From: Halobacteriales archaeon QS_6_71_20
GTDB taxonomy: Archaea > Halobacteriota > Halobacteria > Halobacteriales > Haloferacaceae
Direction: 5' to 3'
DNA: 64,000 bases
Assembly: GCA_003020945.1 (NCBI GenBank)
Contig: PXRU01000026.1
Location: 1 to 64,000 of the forward strand
This document shows, piece after piece, positions 49,899-57,828 of this stretch (position 1 is the stretch's first letter; each line of letters begins with the position of its first letter). The position numbers and the translations under genes were made by a program. The notes under the pieces were generated by a model. That model was not told the origin of the DNA, did not search any database, and saw nothing but the letters and a program-made list of their open reading frames with translations.

Positions 49899-51137
49899 AT
49901 GGAGATCCAGTTCCTCGGCGGCGCCCGCGAGGTGGGTCGCTCGGCGGTCCTCGTCGACGACGCGCTCCTCCTCGACTTCGGCTCGCTGACCGGGGACCCC
50001 CCGCAGTACCCCGTGAGCCGCCCGGAGCCGGACGCGGTCGTCGTCAGCCACGGCCACCTCGACCACGTCGGGCAGGTGCCCGCGCTCCTCCGTGGCGACC
50101 GCCGCCCGACGGTCCACTGGACGCCGCCGACGGCCGACCTCGCCCGCGTGCTCGCCGAGGACACGCTGAAGCTGCGCGGCTACGACTGCACGTTCACCCG
50201 CAACCACGTCCGGCGGCTCGGCGAGGTGGAGCGCCGCCACGGCTACGGCGAGCCGTTCGTCGTCGCCGCCGGCGGCACCGACTACGAGGTCACCCTCCAC
50301 GACGCCGGCCACATCCCCGGGAGCGCGCACGTCCTCGTCGACGACGGGGAGACGCGACTGCTGTACACCGCCGACTTCCACACCGACGACACGCGGCTGC
50401 TGTCGGGGTCGACGGCCCGACCGGACGCGGACGCGGTGATCTGCGAGAGCACGTACTCCGACGTGCGCCACGAGGACCGCGCCCGCGTCGAGGAGCGGTT
50501 CGTCGAGACCGTCCGGGAGACGCGCTGGGAGGGCGGCACCGCGTTGATCCCCGCGTTCGCGATCGGCCGGACCCAGGAGGTGCTCTCGGTGCTCGGGGAC
50601 GCGGACGTCCGGCCGTACCTCGACGGGATGGGCCAGCGCGTCACCGACCTCCTCCGCCGTCACCCGGAGTTCGTGCGCGACCCGGCGGCGCTCCGGCGGG
50701 CGAAGTCCGGCGCGCGGTACGTGACGGGGAAGGACGGCCAGCGCGACCGCATCGCCGCCGACAACGAGGCCGTCGTCACCACCTCCGGGATGCTCTCGGG
50801 CGGGCCGGTGATGAGCTACCTCCCGATGCTGCGCTCGGACCCGACGAACCGGGTGTGTCTCACCGGCTACCAGGTCGAGGGGACGAACGGCCGGGAGCTG
50901 CTGGAGCGCGGCCGCTGCGAGCTGAACGGCGCGGTCGTCCCCGTCGCCGCCCGCGTCGAGCCGTTCGACTTCTCCGCGCACGCCGACCGCAACGGGCTCC
51001 GCTCGTTTCTCGACGCCTACCGCGGCGCGACGGTGCTTGTCAACCACGGCGACCGCTGCCCGGCGTTCGCGGCCGACCTCCGGGCGGACGGCCACGACGC
51101 CGCCGCGCCCGAACTCGGCGAGCGCGTGACCGTCTGA
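49899..51137 (+). CDS. Metallo-beta-lactamase RNase/exonuclease (beta-CASP type)
   Basis: A 412-residue protein with the metal motif SHGHLDHVG (H51, H53, D55, H56), HIPGSAHVLV, YTADFHTDD and, in the beta-CASP region, PAFAIGRTQEVLSVL, TTSGMLSGGP and FSAHADRNGL. This is the archaeal beta-CASP/CPSF-like group annotated as mRNA 3'-end processing factor or exonuclease; it lacks KH domains, so it is the short form. It probably processes or degrades RNA. It is divergent from the phosphohexomutase gene, 213 nt between starts. Confidence 0.88.
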   Translation: MEIQFLGGAREVGRSAVLVDDALLLDFGSLTGDPPQYPVSRPEPDAVVVSHGHLDHVGQVPALLRGDRRPTVHWTPPTADLARVLAEDTLKLRGYDCTFTRNHVRRLGEVERRHGYGEPFVVAAGGTDYEVTLHDAGHIPGSAHVLVDDGETRLLYTADFHTDDTRLLSGSTARPDADAVICESTYSDVRHEDRARVEERFVETVRETRWEGGTALIPAFAIGRTQEVLSVLGDADVRPYLDGMGQRVTDLLRRHPEFVRDPAALRRAKSGARYVTGKDGQRDRIAADNEAVVTTSGMLSGGPVMSYLPMLRSDPTNRVCLTGYQVEGTNGRELLERGRCELNGAVVPVAARVEPFDFSAHADRNGLRSFLDAYRGATVLVNHGDRCPAFAADLRADGHDAAAPELGERVTV

Positions 51138-51178
51138 GCGGCACAAGACACAATCCCTCCCCGTCCCTGACCGGTGAC

Positions 51179-51598
51179 GTGGGTATCGATCCGAACGACC
51201 CGGACCCCGAGGCGGTTCTGGAGCGCCGGGAGCAGCGGGTCTCCGGGCAGGGACACGCGGCCGTCGCCGGCGCGCTCGCGATAGCGGCGGTGTCGCTGTC
51301 GGGGTTGAGCCTGCTGGTCGCGGTCGGCGCCGTCGACACCCGGGGACTGCTCCCGGTGTTCTCGGTCGCCGGCCTCGGGGCGCTCGGGGGCGCGTGGCTC
51401 AACGGCACGCTGATCGAGCGCGTCGCCGACCCGAAGCGGTGGTTCCGCCGCGTCGTCGGCGGCGTCCTCGTGTTCGCCGCGACCCTCTCGGCGGCGGCGG
51501 TCGTCGTCGGTCTCGCGACCGAGTCGCTGCGGCTGCTTGCGATCCTCTTCGGCGTCGCCTGGGCGTCCGGCGTCGCGGTGACGTGGCGATTCAGATAG
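51179..51598 (+). CDS. Four-helix membrane protein, unknown function
   Basis: A 139-residue membrane protein: a short charged N-terminus (VLERREQRVSGQG) then about four helices (AAVAGALAIAAVSLSGLSLL, TRGLLPVFSVAGLGALGGAW, VVGGVLVFAATLSAAAVVVG and LRLLAILFGVAWASGVAVTW). No family recognised. GTG 51179 lies 41 nt after the nuclease stop, so the two may share an mRNA. Similar small membrane proteins are common in haloarchaea. Confidence 0.68.
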   Translation: MGIDPNDPDPEAVLERREQRVSGQGHAAVAGALAIAAVSLSGLSLLVAVGAVDTRGLLPVFSVAGLGALGGAWLNGTLIERVADPKRWFRRVVGGVLVFAATLSAAAVVVGLATESLRLLAILFGVAWASGVAVTWRFR

Positions 51599-51806
51599 CC
51601 GCGACGGCCGACTCCCCCGCGACAGCGACCGCCCCACAGCCGACCGGACCCGGTGCGGCCTTCGAGTTCCCTCGTCATCGGCCGCCCTGTCGGGTGAGGA
51701 ACCGCACGACTCCGTGGCGATATGATGGCCGAGAGCCGGTCGACCGGGTTGGCTGGCAGCAGTAAACCGCACAACACCTTTGTGACGGTGTGGCGTACCA
51801 ATAAAC

Positions 51807-52226
51807 ATGTCACGCGACGATACCGAGGCCGACCTGCCGGATCTGACCCCGGAAGAGCAGGAGGCGCTTCACTCGCTGCAGCTCGGGATCGAGCACGCCT
51901 ACCGGGCGTACGCGGACCTGCTGGACTGTCACCACCGGATCGGCCACGCGATGGATCGCTTCGCGAAGGCGGAGGAGCCGCTGCGGTCGGCCGGTCACGA
52001 GGAGTACGCCGACGACCTCCGCGACAGACTCCTCCCCGCCGGGGTGGCCGGGGACCGCTGGACGTACGAGCTCGTGACGGACGTCAAGATCGAGCTGGTG
52101 GACGAACTCGAGGGGTTCGAGTCGGCCGTCCGCGACGACCTCGCCGACGGGCTCGACCACGTCAGCGAGCGGAAACAGCAGCGGGAGTGGCGCGAGCGCG
52201 CCGAATCCGACGACTGGAGCGAGTAG
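51807..52226 (+). CDS. Helical haloarchaeal protein, unknown function
   Basis: A 139-residue acidic soluble protein predicted to be mostly alpha-helical (LTPEEQEALHSLQLGIEHAY, LLDCHHRIGHAMDRFAKAEE, DHVSERKQQREWRERAESDD). A His-rich CHHRIGH element near residue 46 could bind metal. I do not recognise a characterised family. ATG 51807 follows an AT-rich AATAAAC directly, so the leader is short. It converges with the 52239-52517 gene, 12 nt apart. Confidence 0.7.
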   Translation: MSRDDTEADLPDLTPEEQEALHSLQLGIEHAYRAYADLLDCHHRIGHAMDRFAKAEEPLRSAGHEEYADDLRDRLLPAGVAGDRWTYELVTDVKIELVDELEGFESAVRDDLADGLDHVSERKQQREWRERAESDDWSE

Positions 52227-52238
52227 GGCCGCCGGCGG

Positions 52239-52517
52239 TCAGTCGTCGTCGACGACGACCTCGACGGGCTCGGACTCCTCGACGTCGCCGTCGTCGCCGA
52301 CGCCGCCGCGTTCGAGATACAGCATGGCGCCGGCGACGAGAAGCACCACCCACGAGCGCCAGCTGGCGAGGTTGAGCGTGTAGCCGATGCCGAACGGCTT
52401 CTGCACCAGCATCCCCTCGCCGGGCTGCCAGTAGGAGGACAGCAGCCGCCCGACGCTCGGACGCTCGAAGTTGTACGGGACCCCGAAGAGTTCGCCGGAC
52501 TGCGGCTTCTCTACCAT
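52239..52517 (-). CDS. DUF5808-type small membrane protein
   Basis: A 92-residue protein. The first 45 residues (KPQSGELFGVPYNFERPSVG, SYWQPGEGMLVQKPFGIGY) are a conserved haloarchaeal domain like DUF5808. One membrane helix (WVVLLVAGAMLYL) follows, then an acidic tail. ATG 52517 is chosen because a TATA box lies 27 nt upstream; the longer in-frame start at 52571 would lie upstream of that box. Function unknown. Confidence 0.75.
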   Translation of the reverse strand: MVEKPQSGELFGVPYNFERPSVGRLLSSYWQPGEGMLVQKPFGIGYTLNLASWRSWVVLLVAGAMLYLERGGVGDDGDVEESEPVEVVVDDD

Positions 52518-52540
52518 GCCCGGTGCAACGTCGCGGGGCG

Positions 52541-52547
52541 ATAAATC
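52541..52547 (-). promoter_or_regulatory. TATA element for the 52517 gene
   Basis: GATTTAT on the minus strand, 27 nt from ATG 52517, consistent with a leaderless transcript. Confidence 0.55.
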
Positions 52548-52699
52548 GTTTTTGTCCGCCGACACGGCCACGGCGAGGGTTCATTACGGATGCCGACTCA
52601 GCACCGCCGATGTAGCGACGACCGCGACGCGCCGAGAGCGGGTGTGCGGCCGACGGCGCGTCCCGCCGACGAACACGGCCGCCTGTCAGCCCTCGCCGC

Positions 52700-54352
52700 T
52701 CACTGGTAGCGACCGCGCCCCTCGACGCCGCGGAGGCGCTCCACCACCGCCGGGTCGCCGACCGACCGGTAGCCGGCCTCGACCGCCTCGACCAGCCGCT
52801 CGGGCTCCGTCGCCGTCCCCTCGACGGACTGCTCGAACACGTGCAGGTCCATCGCGTAGTCCTCGACGTGGTCGGAGTCGAAGCCGAGACCGAAGTCGAC
52901 GAGGAACAGCCGGGACCCCCCGTCGGGTCCGTCGTCGCCGACCCGGACGTTGCGCGTCGTCGGGTCGCCGTGGACGACGCCGGCCGCGTGGAGTTTGGCG
53001 AGTAGTTCCCCGACGGTTCGGGCGGCGTCGGCGGTCAGCGCCGCCGCGAGGTCGCACTCGCCGACGCGCTGCATCGTGACCGTCGCCGCCGGCACGTCGA
53101 CGTCGCGGACCAGCGGCGTCGGCACCCCCGCCTTCCGCCCCGCCGCCAGCAGACGCGCCTCCGAGACGGTCCGGTCGCGCCGCAGCGTCGCGTCGAGGTC
53201 CGGATGGCGGTACCCCTTCGGTAGCCGCCGCTTCACCGCGTCATCGCCGTCGAGTTCGACGGTCGCCTCCGCGCCGCGCGGCTCCGCCTCGCCGGCGTCG
53301 GGCACCCGCGCGACCGACGCCTCGCCGTCGCGCCACGTCACGGGCACCTCGTCCGGCCGGAAGTCGGGGTCGATCGCCGAATCCTCGACCGCGACCGTGT
53401 CGTCGTCGGCGGCCATCCTCGCGCCCAGCACCGCGATCATCCCGGCGTTGTCGCGGAGGAACCGCGGCTCCGGCGCGTGGAACTCGGCGCCCCGCTCGGC
53501 GCACATCTCCGCGAGCATCTCCCGGAGACGCGCGTTCTGCCCGACGCCGCCCCCCAACACCAGTTCGTCGGTGCCCGTCAGCGACAGCGCTCGCTCGGAC
53601 ACCTCCGTGAGCATGGCGAACACGTGCTCCTGTAGGGAGAAACAGACGTCATCCACTGGGACGCCGTCGTCGTAGGCGGCCTTCGCGGCGGACATAATTC
53701 CGGAAAAGGAGAAGTCCATCCCCTTCACCACGTACGGCAACTCGACGAACTCGCCGTCCGCGGCGTGCGCCTCGATCTTCGGCCCCCCGGGGTGGCTCCA
53801 GCCCACGTGTCGGGTGAACTTGTCGAGGGCGTTGCCGACGCCGGTGTCCATCGTCTCCCCGAGCACGCGGTAGCGGCCGTCGTGATACCCCAGGAGGTGG
53901 GCGTTCGCACCCGAGGCGTTGAGACAGACGGGCGAGTCGAAGCCCGCGCGGTGGCGACCGATCTCCAGGTGGGCGACCATGTGGTTGACGCCCACGAGCG
54001 GCACGTCGAGCGTCCGCGCCAGCGCCCTGGCCGCGGTGGCGACGATCCGGAGACAGGGGCCGAGACCGGGCCCCCGGGAGAAGGCGACGGCGTCGACGGG
54101 CGGGTCGCCGTCGCTTCCGCCGTCGCCGTCGGTGTCGCCGCTACTCCCGCCGTACTCCTCGCGGGCGTGCTCCAGCGCGGTCTCGACGACCTGCGGGATC
54201 GCCTCGCCCATGTGCTCCGCGGCCTCCCGCGGGTGAATGCCGCCGCTGTCGGGCCGGTAGGCGTCGGACTCGATGAACACCGCGTCGGCCTCGGCGTCGA
54301 ACACCGCGGCGCTGGCGCACCAGGCCGTGCCCTCGACGCCGAGGACCCGCAT
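52700..54352 (-). CDS. kae1: Kae1-Bud32 fusion (tRNA t6A synthase / kinase)
   Basis: A 550-residue fusion of the two KEOPS subunits. Residues about 1-335 are Kae1, which transfers threonylcarbamoyl to A37 of ANN-decoding tRNAs; its metal histidines are in NHMVAHLEIGRH (H124, H128), with SGANAHLLGY, DFSFSGIMSAAK and LVLGGGVGQNARL. Residues about 345-550 are the Bud32 kinase with HGDPTTRNVRV and VDFGLGF catalytic motifs near residues 465-490, ending GRGRYQ. The fusion is typical of euryarchaea. It begins 6 nt after rps24e, without the S27ae gene that usually lies between them. Confidence 0.96.
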   Translation of the reverse strand: MRVLGVEGTAWCASAAVFDAEADAVFIESDAYRPDSGGIHPREAAEHMGEAIPQVVETALEHAREEYGGSSGDTDGDGGSDGDPPVDAVAFSRGPGLGPCLRIVATAARALARTLDVPLVGVNHMVAHLEIGRHRAGFDSPVCLNASGANAHLLGYHDGRYRVLGETMDTGVGNALDKFTRHVGWSHPGGPKIEAHAADGEFVELPYVVKGMDFSFSGIMSAAKAAYDDGVPVDDVCFSLQEHVFAMLTEVSERALSLTGTDELVLGGGVGQNARLREMLAEMCAERGAEFHAPEPRFLRDNAGMIAVLGARMAADDDTVAVEDSAIDPDFRPDEVPVTWRDGEASVARVPDAGEAEPRGAEATVELDGDDAVKRRLPKGYRHPDLDATLRRDRTVSEARLLAAGRKAGVPTPLVRDVDVPAATVTMQRVGECDLAAALTADAARTVGELLAKLHAAGVVHGDPTTRNVRVGDDGPDGGSRLFLVDFGLGFDSDHVEDYAMDLHVFEQSVEGTATEPERLVEAVEAGYRSVGDPAVVERLRGVEGRGRYQ

Positions 54353-54358
54353 CCGGCG

Positions 54359-54667
54359 TCAGGCTTCCTCGGCTTCCGCGTCCTCGTCGCCGACGATGGC
54401 GTTCCGCTCGAGGACGTAGTCCTGCTCGACGTCCGCGGCGTGGTCGGCCGTCTCGTACACCTTCGCGTAGCCGACGGTCTTGCGCATCCCGAACTTCGTG
54501 TCCAGCTCGTGGACGACGACCTCGTCGGAGCCCTTGTCGAGCTTGGCGGCCAGCGAGTCGCGGACCTGCAGGCGTGCGGGGGTGGCTTCCTCGTGACGCA
54601 CCTCGAACCGGACGTCGGTCCGGTGGAGCATGGGGTTCTCCTCCTCGGAGATGATGTCGATGTCCAT
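54359..54667 (-). CDS. rps24e: 30S ribosomal protein S24e
   Basis: A 102-residue ribosomal protein. The signature MDIDIISEEENPMLHRTDV, VRDSLAAKLDKGSDEVVVHE and TKFGMRKTVGYAKVYET is complete. ATG 54667 is preceded within about 25 nt by an AT-rich CATTATCC. It is normally followed by rps27ae; here kae1 follows directly. Confidence 0.95.
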   Translation of the reverse strand: MDIDIISEEENPMLHRTDVRFEVRHEEATPARLQVRDSLAAKLDKGSDEVVVHELDTKFGMRKTVGYAKVYETADHAADVEQDYVLERNAIVGDEDAEAEEA

Positions 54668-54751
54668 GGGTCAGTTGTCGGATAATGCAGTCGGCACCGG
54701 GAAAAGGACTTCGAAGCGGCGTGCGCCCGGACACGGCGGGCGTCAGCGGCG

Positions 54752-56011
54752 CTACGCCGTCCCGTCCCCGCGCCGGAACGCCCGGATCCCGTCGGCGGCG
54801 ACGACATACACGCCGCCCGCGACGGGCGTCGGCGGACCCTGGACGCCGGAGACGATCACGTCCGAGACCGCCGTGTCCTCCGTCCGTCGGGCCCAACGCT
54901 CGCTCCCGTCCGCGAGATCCAGCGCCAGGATCCGGCCCCTCGACCCGGTCTCGCCGACGTAGACGGTCGTATCGTCCGCCGACGGCGCTCCAGCGGACCC
55001 GCGGAGGACGGGCGTCCGCCACCGTCGACTCCCGTCGTCGCGGTCGAGACAGACGACGGCGCCGTCGGTCGACACGACGACCGCCCCGTCGGCGACGGCT
55101 GGCCTCCTCCCGCCGTCGGCGTCGAGCGTGACCCGCCACAGTTCGGTCCCGTCGGCGGCGTCCACCGCCCGGACGACCCCGTCGGCGTCGGGGACGTACA
55201 CCACGCCGTCGCCGTCGCCGGCGGGCGCGGCCGTCGTCCCCTCGGCCACCTCGACGGTCCACCGGCGCTCGCCGTCGGTCCCGACGCCGTGGAGCGTCCC
55301 GTCGTCGGTCGCGACGACGACCGTGTCCTCGACGACCGCGGGCGACCCCCGGAGGTCGCCGTCGAGTTCGACCCGCCAACGCCGTTCGCCGCCCGGGCCG
55401 AACGCGGCGACCGCCGCGGGCGTCTGGTGGCTCCCCTGTGCGGCGTAGGCGACCCCATCGACGACCGCGGGCGAGGACGTCCCCCCTCCCCCGAACTCGG
55501 TGCGCCACAGCCGCCCGCCGCCGTCGGGGTCGTACGCCTCCATCCCGGTGTACCGCTGAACGTACAGCCGGCCGTCGGCGACGGCCGGGGCCGCGGCGGC
55601 CTCGCCGCTCAGCTCCGCGCGCCACTCCAGCCGGCCGGTCGCGGCGTCGCGCGCGGCCAGCCCCTCCTCGATGCCGTACAGCGTCCCGTCGGCGACGACC
55701 GGCGCCGACATCGGGGTGTAGAACGACCACGCCAGCTCCGGCTCCGTGGGGACGGCCGTGCCGTCGAGCCGGCCGCGCCGGTCCGACGTGTTCCCCCGCT
55801 GACGCCACTCGGTGTCGGTCGGCAGCGGCAGCGGCGAGTCCGGCCCGCCCGGCGTGGGGGACGGCGGGGGGAACTCCTCGGTCGTCGCCGGGGCGTCCGT
55901 GGTCGGGGCGTCGGCGTCCGCGTCCGTGGCGGTCGGGTCGCCGGGCGCGGCGGTACAGCCGGCCGCGGCCGCGAGCCCGGCCAGGAGGGCGCGTCGCGAG
56001 AGGCGGGCCAT
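54752..56011 (-). CDS. PQQ-type beta-propeller lipoprotein
   Basis: A 419-residue exported protein. The N-terminus RLSRRALLAGLAAAAGC is a Tat-like signal ending in a lipobox, so it should be lipid-anchored outside the membrane. A Thr/Pro/Asp linker (about 20-65) precedes a seven- or eight-bladed propeller of PQQ/outer-membrane-assembly-type repeats (VADGTLYGIEEGLAARDAAT, VADGRLYVQRYTGMEAYDPD, VEDTVVVATDDGTLHGVGTD and others, each with a trailing W). PQQ binding itself is uncertain; many are protein- or ligand-binding propellers. It interrupts the conserved GTP-DPCK to rps24e block. ATG 56011. Confidence 0.85.
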   Translation of the reverse strand: MARLSRRALLAGLAAAAGCTAAPGDPTATDADADAPTTDAPATTEEFPPPSPTPGGPDSPLPLPTDTEWRQRGNTSDRRGRLDGTAVPTEPELAWSFYTPMSAPVVADGTLYGIEEGLAARDAATGRLEWRAELSGEAAAAPAVADGRLYVQRYTGMEAYDPDGGGRLWRTEFGGGGTSSPAVVDGVAYAAQGSHQTPAAVAAFGPGGERRWRVELDGDLRGSPAVVEDTVVVATDDGTLHGVGTDGERRWTVEVAEGTTAAPAGDGDGVVYVPDADGVVRAVDAADGTELWRVTLDADGGRRPAVADGAVVVSTDGAVVCLDRDDGSRRWRTPVLRGSAGAPSADDTTVYVGETGSRGRILALDLADGSERWARRTEDTAVSDVIVSGVQGPPTPVAGGVYVVAADGIRAFRRGDGTA

Positions 56012-56097
56012 CGCCTCGGCGTGCACCGCGTCGCGTGAAGTGTCTTGTGCGGCAGGGAACCGGCGCCGACCCGCGGCCGGGGGCGGCACGTCGCGCG

Positions 56098-56628
56098 CTA
56101 CTCGACGCCCAGCGCCGACAGCGCCGCCGCGGTGTCGCCGTCCAGCCGCCCGAGGAGGTCGCGCGCCTCCGCCCTCGCCTCCGCGGTCACCTCCACGAGC
56201 ACCATCCCCTCGCCGGGCTGGCCGTAGACGACGCTCGCGCCCTCGGGGGCGGCGACGATCGCCGGCACCGTCGCCAGGTCCTCCTCCCCGGTCACGTGGA
56301 TCACCACCGGGTCCGGGTCCGCGAGCGCCTCGCCCAGCGCCGAAAGCATCGCCCGCGATAGCGTCGCCGGCTCGTTGTCCACCTCGATCCGGCGGTTCCC
56401 GCCGTCGAGGACGGTCGCGATCTCGGCGCCGACGGCCTCCCGCTCGGTTTTCCCGTCGATCACCGCCACGTCGGGGTCGCGGCCGGCGACGCGGAGGTGG
56501 TAGGTGACGACGTCGCCGACGGCGACGACCGGGTCGCCGGCGGCCGAGAGCAGCCGCTCGGCGTCGGTGTGGACGGGACCCATGGGGTCTCTGAACGCGT
56601 TGCGGAGGTCGTCGGGGAGCGTGAGCAT
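56098..56628 (-). CDS. GTP-dependent dephospho-CoA kinase (DUF359)
   Basis: A 176-residue archaeal DUF359 protein, shown in Thermococcus to phosphorylate dephospho-CoA with GTP in the last step of CoA synthesis. Conserved elements: VAVGDVVTYHL, VAVIDGKTERE, DNEPATLSRAML, VIHVTGEEDLATVPAIV and VVYGQPGEGMVLVEVT. It sits 22 nt downstream of spt4, the standard archaeal order spt4-DPCK-rps24e. ATG 56628. Confidence 0.9.
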   Translation of the reverse strand: MLTLPDDLRNAFRDPMGPVHTDAERLLSAAGDPVVAVGDVVTYHLRVAGRDPDVAVIDGKTEREAVGAEIATVLDGGNRRIEVDNEPATLSRAMLSALGEALADPDPVVIHVTGEEDLATVPAIVAAPEGASVVYGQPGEGMVLVEVTAEARAEARDLLGRLDGDTAAALSALGVE

Positions 56629-56650
56629 CTCGACCGCCTCGCGCGCTCGG

Positions 56651-56848
56651 TTACCGGACCTTCAGCGCGTAGCTGCCCGGCTCGCTCACGTTCATCTCCG
56701 GGGCGATCTCCGACTCCTTGGGGTGGGGGATGATCACGTACCCCGCCCAGTCCTCCGTCAGCGAGGAGGAGCCGCAGCTCTCGCACGTCTGGGCGTCGGG
56801 TCCGTTGACGAAGTGGCACTCCCGACAGGCGAGGCGGTCCTCGGCCAT
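56651..56848 (-). CDS. spt4: Transcription elongation factor Spt4 (RpoE'')
   Basis: A 65-residue zinc-ribbon protein that binds Spt5 and improves RNA polymerase processivity. The four zinc cysteines are C8, C11 (ACRECHFVNG) and C22, C25 (TCESCGSSSLTEDWAGYVI). Complete for archaeal Spt4. It starts 3 nt after rpoE1, as in most archaea. Confidence 0.95.
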   Translation of the reverse strand: MAEDRLACRECHFVNGPDAQTCESCGSSSLTEDWAGYVIIPHPKESEIAPEMNVSEPGSYALKVR

Positions 56849-56851
56849 CAG

Positions 56852-57433
56852 TTACCCTCCGCCCTCCGCCGGGGCGCTCTCGGCCCGCCGCCGCACGTCG
56901 GACTCGAGCCACGCGTGCTTCCCGAGGCCGGGCTGTTTGGCCGTGAGCCCGATCTTCGAGTCGCGGGGGTTCCGCTCGTCGATGCTCTTGGTGACGACGC
57001 GCACCCGGACGGGGTCGTCGACGCCGAGGGTCCGGTCGGACTCCGTCGAGGCGAGCTGTTGGTTCTCGCCGTCGTACGCGAGGTACTCGTCGGAGATCTG
57101 CGAGACGTGCAGCAGGCCGTCGACGGGGCCGATGCCGACGAAGGCGCCGAACTCGACGACCTCCACGACGTTCCCGTCGACGACCTCCTGCATGTCCGGA
57201 TCGAACGTGACGGCGTCGAACTCCGCCTCGTAGTAGACGCCCGGCCTGTTCGGAAGGACGGCGCCGTCGCCGATGTCGTGGACCTGCGTGACGCTGACGA
57301 CGCTGCCGACGTCCTCGTCCATCCGTCCCTCCAGCTTGTCCTGCAGCAGCTTGCGGACGCGGTCGCTGGTCACGTCCGCCAGATGCTCCGGCGGGACCTC
57401 GACCGTGTCCTTGAGTCGTACCCGTTTGTACAT
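56852..57433 (-). CDS. rpoE1: RNA polymerase subunit E' (Rpo7)
   Basis: A 193-residue Rpo7/RpoE' subunit that, with Rpo4, forms the stalk of archaeal RNA polymerase. The N-terminal RNP-like domain (YKRVRLKDTVEVPPEHLADV) precedes an S1 RNA-binding domain (about 82-160, VEFGAFVGIGPVDGLLHVSQ). The C-terminal tail is a short Glu/Ala/Gly extension. ATG 57433 lies one base after the stop codon of the PIN gene. Confidence 0.96.
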   Translation of the reverse strand: MYKRVRLKDTVEVPPEHLADVTSDRVRKLLQDKLEGRMDEDVGSVVSVTQVHDIGDGAVLPNRPGVYYEAEFDAVTFDPDMQEVVDGNVVEVVEFGAFVGIGPVDGLLHVSQISDEYLAYDGENQQLASTESDRTLGVDDPVRVRVVTKSIDERNPRDSKIGLTAKQPGLGKHAWLESDVRRRAESAPAEGGG

Positions 57434-57434
57434 G

Positions 57435-57821
57435 CTAAGGTTCTGTTACCGCCAGTGTGTTCGCGCCCCTTAAACCGATTACGCGTACGCCCCGAGCGAG
57501 GAGGCGCTCGCGCAGGGGGCGGTCGTTCGTGACGACGTAGCCGTCGAGGCCGGCCTCCGGGGAGGCGAGCTCGACGACGGCGTCGTCGGCGTACGATTCG
57601 GCCGTCTCGACCGTCCGGCACCGCTCGGCGAGGTCGCGCCCGACGGAGGCGGCGGTCGCCTCCTCGCCGGCGCCGGTCGCGAGCGTCTCCAGTTCCGCGA
57701 CGACCGCCGCCGGGACGACGGGGTCGGCCTCCGAGACGAGTCGGTCGAGCTCCTCGAACACGCGCACGTCGCACTCCACCGGCATCATGAGCGCGTTGGT
57801 GTCGAGGACGACCGTCGTCAC
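57435..57821 (-). CDS. PIN-domain protein between eif2g and rpoE1
   Basis: A 128-residue protein with a PIN (RNase) fold. Acidic active-site residues are in VVLDTNALMMP (first Asp), DLAERCRTVETAESYADDAV and VTNDRPLRERL. It matches the archaeal family encoded between aIF2-gamma and RpoE', related to rRNA-processing PIN proteins such as Fcf1/Nob1. GTG 57821 is taken as start (TTVVLDTNAL). It is linked to eif2g by 7 nt. An RNase role in ribosome maturation is inferred from context. Confidence 0.85.
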   Translation of the reverse strand: MTTVVLDTNALMMPVECDVRVFEELDRLVSEADPVVPAAVVAELETLATGAGEEATAASVGRDLAERCRTVETAESYADDAVVELASPEAGLDGYVVTNDRPLRERLLARGVRVIGLRGANTLAVTEP

Positions 57822-57828
57822 GGCCTCG

